From positions 118,366,771 to 118,430,770 of the forward strand of contig JAUPFV010000001.1 of the NCBI GenBank assembly GCA_036936605.1: DNA of 64,000 nt, written 5' to 3'. Each line of letters begins with the position of its first letter. Positions within the stretch are counted from its first letter, which is position 1. This document shows, in pieces, positions 1 through 13,101 of this stretch. The DNA comes from Limnanthes douglasii subsp. nivea (taxonomy: Eukaryota; Streptophyta; Magnoliopsida; Brassicales; Limnanthaceae). Under the pieces are notes generated by a model. It did no database searches and was not told where the DNA came from. It worked only from the letters and a program-made list of their open reading frames with translations. The translations under genes were made by a program, and so were the position numbers.

Positions 1-1116
1 TTGGTAGTAATATGAGTTGTCATCACCTTCTTGACCAATAACATATTAACTTCATTGAGCACCACATCTATGCTAATTAATGATTTATCATTCCCAGGTT
101 TCGGACACCACAACCTATACCATTTTAATCCTTCTAGATAGTCGAGAAACAAACATTTTAGTGATCTTGGTTGAAGCTTGTCTTCCTTCACATGTGCATA
201 AGCAACACGTCTAAACACTGTATAATATTTCAACACAGGTTTGTTTCCACTCCAAATCTCTTATATAAACTTAAACTCCAGTGCAAAAGATGGACTTTTG
301 TTGATGATATAAGTAGTTTTCTTGACAACTTCTCCCTCAAAATTGTGGGTCATATCAGCTGCCAAAAGTGTATACCTTACCATTTCCAATAAGGTTCGGT
401 TAATCCTCTCAGCAATACCATTTTGTTGAGGAGTTCATTTCACGATTCTGTATTTAGAAATTCTAGGTTTAGAAAAAAAACGAATGAATCGGCTCATTCA
501 CATATTCCAAGCCATTATTGATCCTCAACTTTTTGAACATCTACACAATCTGATTCTCCACCAGCTTCTTTCAGCCCTTAAAAACATCAAATGTTTCATC
601 CTTGTTGTTGAAAAGTATAACCCATACTTCTTGGAATAATCATCAATCAGAGACATGAAATACATAGATCATCCCATTGTAGGATGTCTTGCAAATCCTC
701 ATAGGTCAGAATGAATATATCCAAGCACATCATGAGTTATATGGTTGTTGATCAAGAACTTAACCCTCTTACTTCTCAACACACAATTCTCACATAAGCT
801 TAACTTCTAAACAATTTTCACCATCTAAAAGCTTTTGTTTGCTAAGTTCATTTAAGCTTTTCTCACTAAAATGATCTAAACTCAAATCTCACAGTTTCCT
901 AGAGTCACTCTCTAAACTAGACACACTTATGGCCACCATATACTCTTTAAAAACTAGCACACAATTAGTTCTACAAACTTTCATTATAACTACATAACCT
1001 TGCAAAAATCTAATTCTACCATCTCTACCTTTATATTTAAATTCTACCCAATCTAACGTACCAATAAAATGAAATTTATATTTAAATGACTTGCCAAAAT
1101 AAAATAACATCGTCAA
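1..1116 (-). pseudogene. Decayed Ty1/copia pol fragment (pre-integrase, integrase core, integrase C-terminus)
   Basis: Read on the minus strand, this stretch carries the middle part of a copia polyprotein. Positions 889-1116 resemble the GAG-pre-integrase region. Around 590-760 the phrases DVLGYIHSDL, PTMG and LIDDYSKK are typical of the start of the integrase core. Near 380-430 PQQNGIAERINRT is the conserved end of the core. Positions 1-200 read like the integrase C-terminal segment that precedes reverse transcriptase (KCLFLDY, YRLWCPKPG). Stop codons and frame changes break it throughout, for example TGA in place of the tryptophan after HSDL. No LTR is visible, and the element runs off the left edge of the window. 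It is an old, non-functional fragment. The family assignment is secure; the subfamily is unknown. Confidence 0.85.
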
Positions 1117-1759
1117 AAACGAAAAAATTGCATAAAAAAGAATTAGTCATGGATGGAGAAAAATATGATATCTCGTTTTTTGGAAAACCTGAGAATAAAT
1201 CAAACTAAAAAAGACAATATATACTACAATACTATTTTTTTTAAAAAAATTAAGAAATCAATTTTTAAAAAAACTGAAAGGTTAATAGAGCTTTAAAGGA
1301 ATAACTTCGACTCTATTAAAAAAACCAAAAAGGAATAAAAGAACCGAAAAGCAACATTCATTGTCAAAGGACACAGAAATATATTGATAGAGTAATTACT
1401 AATCAAACATTTCGATTAAAAAATATAAAGTTCGTTATCATAAAGTAAACTTGTAAAAGGAAGTACCTTTAAACTTGGGCACGATTTCGCCGGACAGCTG
1501 AAAGCTAGCTCAAGATAGAAAAGGAATAAATGATGAACGATAAGAGGGAAGACATGTCTTACAACGATTTTATTAGTCTTAAGGATTTGTGGCTTGCTAT
1601 ATTTGTAATATTACTTTTGAGGTCCGAACAACCTACATTTAATCAAACACAATAAAGGCCTTTCATTTGTCAAAAATGCATTGAATCCTAGCATCAAGCA
1701 ACATATATTATATATTAAGAAAAAACAAAACAAAATTACATACAAGGAAAAATGTATAT
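1117..1759. other. Non-coding interval downstream of the QUA3-like gene
   Basis: This AT-rich stretch has no ORF with recognisable content. It lies 3' of the minus-strand QUA3-like gene, so its right part should hold that gene's 3' UTR and polyadenylation region. I could not pinpoint a cleavage site. Nothing else is visible. Confidence 0.5.
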
Positions 1760-4700
1760 CTAGTGTGAATGCGATGCTAACTTCCAGAAAGTTTTTGTTG
1801 CAATAAGAACTCTTTCTTTTCTGTTTTTTGAGTTTAGAGCACTCTCGTATATAGTTGAGGTCCATCTTACAGCTTCAGCTACACGATGTACCTTTTCGAT
1901 AACTTCAACGGAATCACAAATCACAACTGTTCCTTCTGGACGAAGAATTCGATCCATTTCCAGCAATAGATCGATAAGGCTACATCTGTAGATGATTTTG
2001 ACGATAAACACATTAAATATGATCAGACAGAGAGAAAAGGCTAATAAATTTTATAAATACCTGTTCTTGTTTGAGCCAGACTGCTTTATAAGTGATTCAA
2101 TGTTAACTACATGGATAAGATCATAAGTTCGAGGATACGTCGAGAAAGGCTCGCACCTACAAGAACCGCCTTAAAACAATTAGCCAAAGTTTAATGACAA
2201 ACAATTAATACAACCAAAGACTATCTTTTAACATGAAAACAGCTGTACATTTTGAAAACGGAAGTGACTTACCAGTCGTGGTAAACACCGATGAGGCCTC
2301 TGTCGTAAATTACACCAAGACTCGCAGGATTATGGGAAGGAACAACATTCATTACCCACACAGGATCAGATGCAAGGGCTGCTGCAAAACCTCCAAACAA
2401 TGCGTTCATATCCATAATATTGCGAATAGCTGGAGTCCCCAGCTTCACGTTTAAAGAATTTTTATAGTTTGCGACAGCCTTTGACCATCTACTTGTGTCG
2501 GCCTCAAATTCATCCGTTCCAATTTTCATCGTTAAAGCTCTTGAAGGAGCCTTAGTTAGCCTCTCTGGCCACTTCGGAATGACACCAATAGCGTCTTCTC
2601 CCTTAATAGACCGGCTCACGCATTTCTTTAACTTGTAATACCTATAAAAAAAATCAAATAAGATATTTTAGTTATCTTGCTAGTGTAAATGAAAGCAAGC
2701 CCTACCATAATCAAGTTTCTTTGACACCATGATACAATATCTCAGCAGAACAATAGGGAGAGAGCAATCAAGAAAATTTGAAGTTCCGGATTTGATCAAG
2801 TAAAACTGGTATAATTTAGATTGTTTGATTACAGGAGAAAATAATGATATTGGAACTACTTTTCTTATGTTATAATTTTTTTTGGGTCCATAAAGATTGA
2901 AATGAAGATTCAAGAATTTACTGATATTATCCATTAACTAGTGCTGTTTTCTCAAATATCTCTCTTCACTAACACAATATTAGAATGTTATTTAATAATT
3001 TTCCGAAGCAAAAGAAAGCAACTTTGAAAAAAATTACCATGCATAGCTAGGATCATCTGCTTCGTCACAAAATTTAAGCCCAAACTTATTTTTCTCGACC
3101 AAACATGAATCTTGAACAGGTTTCATCCAGATGGCAGTGTTTCCATCCACGGTAACCAGCTCGTAACACAAAGCCGTTGCCACAGCCTGGAGGTCTGCCC
3201 ATTCCTTTTCTTGCTTCGGCCATCGAACGGGTGGACCAGAGATGACTAAAAATCCTCCTCGGCGGAGTAACCTGTCTACTTCAATGAAGTACGAGGCATC
3301 TGCAATAAAAATGCCCAGACAATTAGATCATGTAGCAAACTACAAACCAGGTGGAGATAGGGAATCTTGTTTACTTCGGTTCACTTTTGATTCATAGTAA
3401 GGAGTAATAATCAGCATTTGTGTCAGATTATAAAACCAATAACTAAGAAGATCCGGCGCATCCAAAAAAACTGAATATGGAACTTGGTATGACCCCAGAG
3501 CGGAAAGGCATGACCAAGAACTCACCATAAGCTGTATACGGGATTAGACATCGTGAACAATGCATAAAATCAAAGGATGATGCAGGAAATGGAAGTCTAT
3601 GAGTGCCAAGCATTGAAACAAAAGCTGGTACTCCTCTCTCCAACGCAAATTGTATCTGTGCTTTATGTGAATCTCTTGGAGCAAATGAGAGGGCTAAAAT
3701 GCCTTCTGCCAGTAAAGTTCCTCCGAAACTAGCAACCTGCCAATGGATAAAAATGGGGAAATGTACAAACACTAGAAAACCAAAATTAAAGCATAGAGAA
3801 CATAAAGAAAACTAAAAGAATACACACCCCACATCCCATATCAAGGGCAGTCCTCAAAGTCCCACTCTTCAAAGGAATGTACTTGCTGAGCTTTTCAATG
3901 TATTCTTCTGCTCCACCAGGAAACATCGTGCCACCACCAGGGAAGAGAAAGTATTCTCCTTCTACTTTCATCCACCCCTGGTGCCCCTTCCTGTCCGCGA
4001 TTTTGTTATATGGCATGTTGGAATGCCATATCTGCAAATCAAATCAGAAATAGAGCTCAGAGCATTACATAAAATAGTCATTATTACAGTCTTGGTTGGC
4101 CTTTTACGTCACCGTCATTTCCTGCCGTATACCACGAACATAACAATTTCCTCAGCATAAGTGCTAGTTTGTATCGAAGTAGAAATCTATGGAGCCAAGA
4201 GTATATCCTAAAGGTTTTCTACTACCTACGACAATACTTTTATTTCCCAAGTACACCATTTAATAATAAAAAGGGAACCAAGCTGAGTATTATAGCTTTT
4301 GACACCTTTAGGTTACTGATTAGAACTTGAGCAACCTATACTATACCTTAGCCCACTAGCAGCTAGATTCTTTATTAATTTATATACATAGAATCATATA
4401 TGTTTGATTTCGTACTATATATCCGATGCATAACATCTCAAGTTTTACTTCGTTGATTGATTTCAGCCGTTTATAACTTGGGAGGTATGAAACTATATCC
4501 ATTTGAATCTATAATTAAATTTAAAAATCCTAGTACTCAGGACAGGCTCGAACTAGATCAAAGGTTCAATTTGTTAATGAGGAGAACTCAAGCTGCTCAT
4601 CTATGTCAAATGCATACCAACTTGAAACAAATCGAGCTTAACTTAACTAATAAGTAGTCATTCACTCGCACTAATTCAATTTTCTTAAGCGACAAAATCC

Positions 4701-5201
4701 ACAAGAAATGAGATATTCAACATTAAGATCATATAATCAATAAGTTAAGATTCTACAAACCAAAAAATCTAACAGGGTTAGAAAAATGACCTTGTGCAGG
4801 CTCTCCGGCCATGAAACACGAATCTTGTATCCATTAGGAGGAGGAAGCAAGCAAATCGGCATTTCATCGGGCACAGGACAATGTCTCTCCCTATAGTAAT
4901 TCATTACTCTACTCAGCTGACTGTTCCGTCTAGGATCCTCGCACGGCATGTGATCCACATCAATGCCCGAGCATACCTCAATCATGTCAATTTTCTCTCC
5001 CGCTTCCATCATTTCCACCAGCTGCTGCCGCCGCTTCGGATCGGGAATTGACACCCGCCCATATCCAGCTGACGATGCCGATAACGAGTCGCCGAGGGAA
5101 GTGAACACTGCGAGGAAGATCAGTATGAAAGCTAAGAACGCGACGGTTATGATTACGTCGATTACTCTCCACTGACGCGAGCTCCGTTTGGATTGTGCCA
5201 T
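1760..5201 (-). CDS. QUA3: QUA3-like homogalacturonan/pectin methyltransferase, 7 exons, intact
   Basis: The gene encodes a putative SAM-dependent methyltransferase of the plant DUF248/PMT family, closest to Arabidopsis QUASIMODO3, a Golgi type II membrane protein linked to homogalacturonan methylation. Exons on the minus strand are 5201-4791, 4031-3828, 3736-3526, 3299-3038, 2641-2273, 2156-2061 and 1985-1760. Every intron starts GT and ends AG and all phases join, giving 592 residues; Arabidopsis QUA3 is of about the same length. A short basic N-terminus (KRSSRQWR) precedes a single membrane anchor at about residues 14-36. The SAM-binding motif [13 protein letters not shown] spans the exon 2/3 junction at about residue 200. 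[20 protein letters not shown] and [12 protein letters not shown] follow in exon 3, [15 protein letters not shown] and [14 protein letters not shown] in exon 5, and [10 protein letters not shown] in exon 7. The C-terminus ends SHSH before the stop. I chose the start at 5201 because it yields the conserved cytosolic tail and anchor. No defect is seen. It is the only clearly functional host gene in the window. Confidence 0.95.
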
Positions 5202-5420
5202 CTTTTGTTCCTAGGTTAGGGATTTACTCTCGCATTTCGATTTCGATTTCGATTATGATTAGTTTCATCTACTGAAGAGAGTGAAGCTGTTACTGAGAAA
5301 ACCAAACAAATCTATACCATCTGGCAATCCAACTTAATAAGGTTTTAATTTCTCCTACCGTCTAACTCCCATGTATCTCAAGAAATTAACTTTTGATATT
5401 AAGTTTTGATACCATATACT
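5202..5420 (-). promoter_or_regulatory. Proximal upstream region of the QUA3-like gene
   Basis: This is the 219 bp between the QUA3-like start codon and the foldback element. Next to the ATG it has a short GATTTC-type repeat at about 5236-5258, probably in the 5' UTR. I cannot assign a TATA box or transcription start with confidence. It is listed because the proximal promoter must lie here or in the adjoining foldback element. Confidence 0.45.
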
Positions 5421-5848
5421 CCATTTACATTTTGAATAGCATATTGTCCAAGACTATCGTAAGTACTAATATATAGTCGTTTAACTTTTAAAAATATGTT
5501 TCTAGTTTCTAGATTATTAGTTTCGGATAAAGTTAGTCACGAATTTTTTTATTCTTTTGAACCAGTCACTTGTCACCATAGACATTAAAATTTTGTATCA
5601 TTAATGGGTCTTTAATTTTAGGTCAAAGCTAAAATGTAGTCTACAGCCTGTGACCTAAAATTAAGAAACGAGTGGTGATACATAATTTTGGTGACTATGG
5701 TGACAGGTTTACATGAATCAAAGAATTTGGTGGATTAACTTTATCCAAAACTGATAGTTCAGGGACTACTAATAGACTTTTGAAAGTTAATGGACTATCT
5801 ATCACCAAATGTGATTATAGTTCATGGACGATATATTGTTCAAAGCCT
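5421..5848. mobile_element. Foldback MULE/MITE-type element with about 195-bp inverted arms
   Basis: The left arm (to about 5625) and the right arm (from about 5651) are imperfect inverted repeats around a loop of about 25 bp. At the loop the arms read TTTAATTTTAGGTCA and TGACCTAAAATTAA. Further out, GGATAAAGTTAG pairs with a reverse copy near 5735, and the outer ends carry ATTTTGAATAG against CTTTGAACAA. The unit is flanked by an 8-bp direct repeat CATATACT at 5413-5420 and 5849-5856; the ninth base differs. The long arms and a near 9-bp duplication suggest a Mutator-like foldback. No coding capacity is seen. Similar end sequence (TTGTTCAAA.CCTCATATA) recurs near 15870-15890. Confidence 0.75.
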
Positions 5849-5881
5849 CATATACTACCTCTTTCTCATAACATACGACTC

Positions 5882-8800
5882 TTTTTTTCTTTTTTAAGGC
5901 CAAGATATTTTTATTAATTAAACAAAGGATTGGGTCCGGTTGAAAAGGTCTTGCAAGGTTCAATTAGATTCGTTCAATATAATAGTATGCTAAAATTGTG
6001 ATATTAAAAAAATTATTTCCCTTCATTAATTTCAGAGTCAGAAAAGGCTTGACTTTTAGGAAGAGAATATTTTGATTTCATAATTTTTGGGCCAGAATCA
6101 TCTGATCTTCACCAAACTTTTAAGACAATCCTAGAAGCTTGAGAAGCTTAAACACAATTTTCACCAGAGTCAAGTACTAGAGCTTCCATAGATTTACATC
6201 AATAGTCCATGAATTTTCTGAAAAGACTAGAGAAGATAAATAGTCACTCAACTCTAATATAGCCTATCTAAAGGCTCTCTAAAAAGGTAATAGCTTTTAA
6301 CTGAGAAAAATTTTTGAATATTTTGAAATCGATTTTTATTTTACATATTAGAGCCCATCGAGCAAGCTACTCTGCTGCTTGATTTTGCTCTCTGAAAATG
6401 TGATGAAGAATCATGTTTGGAGTTATTATATTTCTTATGCTATTCAAAAGAGATTTTCAAGTGATAAGGGTATTGTCCAGAAGAGATAAGAGAAACTAAA
6501 ACTTCAGAATTTGTTTCAATGTCAACTTCCCTTAATCCATTAACCTTGCAGATTTGGAGGCCATCGTGAAGTGCACGAGCTTCAGCTCTGATGGGGGAGA
6601 GCTTTCTGTAATTGTTACCGTAGCCATAAATGATGGTGCTCTAGCTATCACGAATAATAATTGCTCCCCGCAACTCACCTGAAGCAAGACATCATTCATC
6701 TGAATTATGTTTGAATCTACCAGGAAAGGGAAGGATCCAGGAGAGATAAGAAATTTTATTCTTGAACCTAAGATGATTAATACATCCTAAGGTAATTGAA
6801 GCTTCTTCATTATGTTTTCCAGTGTTTGTGCTTGAGGAGATTTGATTAATCAAGTATGTTCATAATGTTAGTAATGTATTTGATTGTTGAAGTTGATGAG
6901 AAAGATCCTTTAATCGTGACTTTGTTCCTTTGTTGCCAAATAGCCCAACTAATAATAGTAGGTAGAATAGTCTTGATATGAGTCTTGTTAGGGGAAGACC
7001 AGAACCAACTTCATATCATATGCTTAGCTGTCATATACTTGCTAATGTTTACTCTAAGAATACTTGCAAAATGAGACCAAATTCTCCAAGCGAAAATACA
7101 AAAAACAAAGAGGTGATCCGTAGATTCCAGATTTTGACAGAACTCGCATTTAGATACCAGCATTAAGTGTTTAGTCTGCATAATATAATCCATAGGTAAC
7201 TTGTTTTGAATGAGACTCCAAGTGAGAAAACATCATTTTCTCAGAGTGATCTGATTATAAAGCTTTTAATAAAGAGAAGAGTTGGAGTGATTAGTCTTAA
7301 TAAACTGCAGAGTGTCATTGATATTGAATCTTCCATCTTTCGAAGAAATCCAATAGATAGCATCATCCACCTGCTCATCAATGTTGAGCTTAGAACTAAG
7401 ATTAATATTAGAATCCGTTAATAAAGGTCTAAATTTAGTTACATTCCAAGAGATATTATCCTAATAAGATTTGACCATCGAGCCTTTAAACTAATTATTG
7501 TTAGAATCAGAATTAAGATTGATAAGAGGTGGTTTGCTAAACCAGTTGTTCAGCCAAAAATCCACATTGCCTTTACCCAAATTCCATCAGATGTTGCTTT
7601 CAGCAAATTCCTTAATGTTGGCCAGCCTTTTCCAAGTTTGAGAATCTTTTTTGGATAAGTTAAGCTGGAAAGAATGATATAATAGCAGTAGATGTTGTGA
7701 AGAAGGTTAGCCTATATAGAGTTGTTCTCTCTAAACTTGATCCACAACTTATAGGATAGGATTTTTGAATGTCATGAAGACTTCTCACATTTATCCCACC
7801 TTCACTAAATGGTTTGCATATATCTGGCCAAAAATACCAATGAAGCTTATTTAATTCAGTGTTAGAGCACCACATGAATCTTTTGAAGAGTCTTTCTATC
7901 TTAGAAATGATAGACTTAGGCAACTAGAAACTCTGTAACCAATACAATGGGATATACATTAAGACAAAGTTTGTTAATGTTAGTCTACCACCATGCGATA
8001 ACTTTTTGCCTTCCCAATCAGAGATCTTTTCTCTGATTTCATTTAGAAGATGAGAGTAGTTGATACTTTTATTGTGAGGGCTTAAAGTACTTTTCAGGTA
8101 AGTTGTAGGAAGATAGCTAGTTCTGAAACTAGTTTGAATAACAAGGGATTCGATCATATCCTGAGTTAAGTTAGCAGATGTGATGATCTCTATTTTATCT
8201 TTGTTTAGAGCTTGACCAGAAATTTCTTGGTAGACCTGCAAGAATTTACTAATTGTATCCATTGAAGAAGCTAATCCATTAGTAATATTAATAAATCGTC
8301 TGTGAATGCTACACATGGTATGATGATTTTTCTCATACCAGGAAATTTAAGAGATTTATCATATTCAAACAAAGTGCTTAGGCCCCTGAGGAGGATTTCT
8401 TTAGATAAGATAAAGAGACTTGGGGACAAAGGGTCCCTCTGTCTAACTCATCGCTTAACTTTAAAGAAGCCAATAACTTTTCCATTTAAAATTATTGAAA
8501 CAAAAACAGACTTAATAAGATTACTAAATAAGTTGATAACTTTATGATTGAAATCATAATCTTGGAGAACTTTGATAATGAAGATGTGTGAAATGTTATC
8601 AAAATCTTTAGACATATCAACTTTAATGACTATGTTGTCAGCCTTTGTTTTTCTTCCAAGATCATGGATGAGCTCTTTTGCAATAAGAATGTTGTCATGA
8701 ATTAATATTTTTTTGACATAAGCCTCATGCACCTAAGATATCATTTTAGGCAAGAGCATAGAAAATTTGTTATTCAGCAACTTAGACATAATTCTATTCA

Positions 8801-11496
8801 TCGTTGTACAGAGGCTAATAGGTCTATACTGATTCCAATAAGTAAGTTTTTCAACCTTAAGAATTAAAGAGATTCCAGTAGCCATAATACCCTTAGGAAT
8901 ATCATGACCCTGGATGAAAGATAATAAGGCTTTGCATAGATTATCCTTAATGATTTTCCAACAAGTTAGAAAGAAACACATATTAGAACCATCCATTCTA
9001 GCAGCGCCTTGCTGGCTTTAGATTTTGAATGATGTTCTATATTTCATGTTCAGTGGGATTGGCTAGCAAAAGATTATTATATACATCATTGATAATGTTA
9101 GGAATGACTCTAAATATGTTGTTATCCATGTAATTAAGTTATTGATCTAGGTTAGAATAAGATGAAGAAGAAAAGTTATCTTTAGAATAGTATTCAACAG
9201 AAGAATTAATAGTTTCTTCATCTGTAATCCACCTGTTGTTGAGATTTATACTAGATATCTTTCATTTCCTTCTCTTTTTCTTAACATAGTTGTGGTAAAC
9301 TCTCGTATTCCTACCTCCATCTTGAATTCAATTACCATAACACTTCTGTCTCCAATATTATTCTTCTATTGTTAAAGCTAAAAGGTGTTCTGCACTAGCT
9401 TTAAACATAGCACTTTAATCTTCAATACTGTTAGAAAGAAGGTATATAGCTTCACAATCATTGAAATTGTCTTCAGTTTGTAAAACTTTATCAAAAATAT
9501 TTCCAAAGTAATTCTTATTCCACTTTTTCAAGGCAGATTTCAGCCTTTTAATTTTGTTCCAGAAGACAAACAAAGGGTCACCATCAATTACTTCATTCCA
9601 GTTAGCTTCCAAAAAGTTGATAAACTCCTTGTCCATGGTCCATATATTAAGGAATTTGAAGCTTTTGCTTGTTTTTTTCTCCGTCTTTGATAATTTAGAT
9701 GCATAATAGAGTGTAGTCTGAGCAGTTACGAGCCATATGGATAATTTTGGTATCAACAAAATAATCAGACCATTCTTTATTAAATAATACACGATCGAGG
9801 CGCTTCCACTTAGTTTTATTACTTCATATAGATTTTATACCAGCAAATCCTGCATCCTCCAAAAAAAATCTTTGATCATATAATTAAAATCGTTAGAACT
9901 TTGATTACAATAGGATAAACAACCAATTTTCTCAGTGGGAGAGCAAACAGAGTTAAAGTCCACCAATAACAACCATTCTTTTACTGATCCAGCAATGTGA
10001 CGAAGATTATTCCAAAGGTCAATTCAGTTTCTCCTCTGGCATTTTGCACACACACGGGTCACATAGAAAACTTTATCCAGATTAGAGTGATTGATATCAA
10101 TGTGAATATATTGAACATCATCAAACGAAATACTAAACACCAAGTCATCCTTCCAGAGCATCCATATCTTATTAGATATGTTTGCAAAATGACTAGAAAA
10201 TCTGAGTTTAGAAGCAATGGACTCCAACTGATTACTATTCCACATATGCTCATGGATGAATAAGAGCTTTATATTTTCATTCCTGGTTATAGACTTTAGT
10301 CTTCACAGAATATTGATTACCAATACCATAAATATTCCAGCTAAGAGCTTTAATCATAAAGGGATCTTGAAGAATAATCTGTTTGGCTTTGCGAACTGCA
10401 GAGACTTGATGACTAACGGTTTAGATCTTTTGGTAATTCTAGCTTGTTTCAAATTTTTATCCATGATTGTTTGAAAATTAGTATCAACTTCTTTTCTCCT
10501 TAAGATGGGCGTAGACGACAGACTTCCTAGTGGAGTTTGATAACCAGTTGATAGAGAATCAGATTAGACAGAGGGAGAAAGATTATAGTCAAAGTCCATA
10601 GACTTTATTGCTTCGATGACTTCATCATCACATTTGGTTTCTCTTTCCTCTTTATTGTAACTTTGAATTCTAGTTTCTTTACTACTTTTGTGGTTTTCGT
10701 TTTCCTCAAGTAGATTTTTCTCAATATTGTTGACAACAGATTCTCATAGACTATGTTTTTGCTAGGCTTATTATATTCACGATGAAAAACTATAATAAAT
10801 TTTAGTTTGTTGGACTGATCTGTCCTATTTTCCTTTTGTGCTAGTGTAGTTTTTTCTTGTGTAGAAAAAATTTCCTTCATTGGTTGCTGATCTTTGATGT
10901 TGCTTCTTTCTTGATTGATTTTCTTACAAGTTTCCTTATCATGCCTCAGATGAAAGAAGTTACATAATATTTGGGCAGATCTTTGTAGCTAATGTGTATT
11001 CGGACACCTTTATTACTTCCAAAGCCTGCCCAAATATGGTGATTTAACTTCTTGTAGATATCAAGATCTATCCATGCATAACACGCGTTGTATAAGGCTC
11101 AGTTCTTGGGTGAGATCCAGGTTTTGATTCGAGAACCAACAAAAGAGGCTATTGAATGTATGAAATCTTCGTTGTATAAATGCTCCGATAAGTTATTTAT
11201 CCTTATCCAGATTGGAACAATAGGGCACTCATATTTCAGGTTGAAGGTTGGCAGCGACTTTAGAATTCTCGTTGAACTGTCTCCCACAGTCCAAAATCTT
11301 TTAGACCAAATTTTGTTAAGGTCATATTTTAGCGAGAATTCAAGAAAGAGATGTCTTGAATCCTAGTTAGAGTATGAGAAGTCCCCTTCAAATTTCTTTA
11401 ACTCGAAGAATTTATATAAGATCTGTTTCTTGGGTAAGCCCTTTGAGAACTTTCCTATCAGTGTATGTGTAGAAGATGATGGTAGTCTTTCTTTTA
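5882..11496 (-). pseudogene. Old LINE (non-LTR retrotransposon), ORF1 and ORF2 remnants
   Basis: On the minus strand the order is ORF1 (about 11490-10900), endonuclease (about 10250-9420), reverse transcriptase (about 9000-7660), zf-RVT domain (about 7190-7010) and RNase H (about 6740-6400). ORF1 shows GKFSKGLPKKQ and the DUF4283-like block LKYECPIVPIWIRI. The endonuclease shows NISNKIWMLWKDD and FWNKIKR. The reverse transcriptase shows YWNQYRPISLC, VDMSKDFDNI and LNKDKIEI. The zf-RVT carries CEFCQNLESTDHLFVFC, and the RNase H carries IRAEARALHDGLQ. Many stops and frameshifts split it. The minus-strand 3' end is an A-rich tail, seen as T-runs at 5882-5897. The 5' end is cut at the gypsy LTR that starts at 11497. 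It is clearly related to, but older than, the LINE at 31428-40160. Confidence 0.85.
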
Positions 11497-11904
11497 TGAT
11501 GTAGCAAAGATTGCGAACATACTGGTTCCTCTCTTAGGTATCAGAATTGGGTCAAACAGGTACTCAAGTCGAAGATTTCGAAGAGCCCGTCAGATTTCAA
11601 AAATGTGACTTTGTCACTAAATATTATAGCCAAATTCGATTTGTAAAGCCTTCGGAAACCAGTTTTAATATTTTAGCGTTAATTTTATTTATTTAAAAAC
11701 ATTTATCTAATTTCGTTATTTGGAATTAGGGTTTTGGGTAGTGCTATATAAAGCATGTTATACCCTATTTTGCCGTCAGACTTTGATGAATAAAAATTGA
11801 GATTTTTCTCTGAGTCTCTGAGTCTCTTTTACTCCCTAACCTAGGGTTACGGTTTCAAATATATTGTTTTTATTCTTCTACTTCCGCTTCGTCACTGTAT
11901 TGAG
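11497..11904 (+). repeat. Left LTR of the gypsy-type element
   Basis: It matches the right copy at about 13387-13770 over most of its length. It is somewhat longer because it keeps about 35 bp near 11605-11640 that the right copy lacks. The end is set where the two copies stop matching. Confidence 0.65.
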
Positions 11905-12009
11905 GAATCATGTTCCGGGTACCTCTTCATTTGAGGAGTAGAATATAGAACAACATCTTCCAGTCTACCCACAAAATTGGAGGAAGAATTTGCAATTTTG
12001 TAACCGATT

Positions 12010-12680
12010 CAAATAGCTATGAGAATTTGATTTTAGAGGAAGTTGTTTGGAAACTGGCGTTGAAGACTGAAGCTCTTCCATACCCGTACAAACTGTCAGG
12101 ACTGATAGAGTACACTGAGGTAACAGTTTATAAACGCTGTCAAATTGCATTTTCAGTTGGTAATTACAAAGATACATCATGGTGTGACGTAGTTCCTATG
12201 GACGTTTACCATCTAGTTTTAGGACGTCCATGGCGATTTAAGAGAAATTCTACTTATGATAGTAGAATGAATTGATATAGTTTTGTGAAAGATGGTTGTA
12301 AGTTTATATTGGTTCCATCTAGAGTAGTTTCTCCAAACCCACCTCCAATTAAAGAGCTGCATGCTCATACTGCACCAGCTACCGATCTTAGCTGTGATGC
12401 TAAAACTGTGTCTGATCCCATGTTTGACAAACCAATCTATGACAAGTATGATGAGGAGGTTGAGGAGAAAAGCATTGGTGTAGTAGAATTGACAACGCCA
12501 AAAAAGTTCAAGATTTTAAAACTAAGTTTTTCATCAATTGTTAATAGAGAAAAAGAAAGAACTAGTGGCGAGAAAAAAATCGGCACAGAGAAAGATAAAA
12601 TTGATGTGACCAAAGGAAATTTACAGCCAATAGAGGTTGGGTTGTATCGCTTTAGAGGTTATGTTGAAGAAGGACTGTGA
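12010..12680 (+). pseudogene. Gypsy retropepsin-like remnant
   Basis: The translation from about 12027 contains LEEVVWKLALKTE, PYPYKLSGLIEYTEVTVYKR, CDVVPMDVYHLVLGRPW and, after a stop near 12274, YSFVKDGCKFILVP. This order is characteristic of the aspartic protease and adjoining segment of plant Ty3/gypsy polyproteins; the LGRPW block is the strongest marker. The catalytic DTG portion, expected just upstream near 11985-12010, is degraded. A lysine- and glutamate-rich linker (to 12680) follows. Reverse transcriptase does not. Confidence 0.8.
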
Positions 12681-12975
12681 AATGATACATTTTATCATGC
12701 ATATGTATCTTCCAGATATTTTATGTTATCCTAAAATCAAACCTTTGATTCGGTTTTCTGTGGATACATGTTGTCGTGTTGGAAAAATGGAAGATGATAT
12801 TTTTGTGTTTGAGATTATAAATAGATTGATAGAAGAAAAGAATAGATTTTTAATGGATAAAAGATTAGGTTTTGTAACCTGGAGGAGTTTTGGGTGATGG
12901 TTGGGGAAATAAAAAAAAAAGGATAATAAGTTAAAAGTAGAAGATTGCAGTGTTCTGAATCTGCTGGTAGAAATA

Positions 12976-13101
12976 TACCCTGAAGCATTAGAGAAGCCAT
13001 CTACTATTCAACAAAGAGGAACTGTTCATTTTTGCAAGGGTCTTGATGTGATACACCAAGCACAGTCTGGAGCTGGAAAGACAACAACTTTTTACACGCG
13101 C
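12976..13101 (+). pseudogene. Captured fragment of eukaryotic initiation factor 4A (DEAD-box helicase)
   Basis: In one open frame the sequence reads [20 protein letters not shown] followed by [14 protein letters not shown]. Plant eIF4A has [20 protein letters not shown] and AQSGTGKTATF at the same spacing, covering the Q motif and motif I (Walker A). The T-to-A change inside the Walker A loop and the loss of everything after motif I make it non-functional as a helicase. It lies between the gypsy protease remnant and the right LTR, so it is most simply read as host sequence captured by the element. Confidence 0.8.

Noticed and set aside
1760..5201. QUA3 locus as a pseudogene or several separate short genes
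   Set aside because: All six introns have GT/AG ends and keep the frame, and the joined product is full length with conserved motifs in order.
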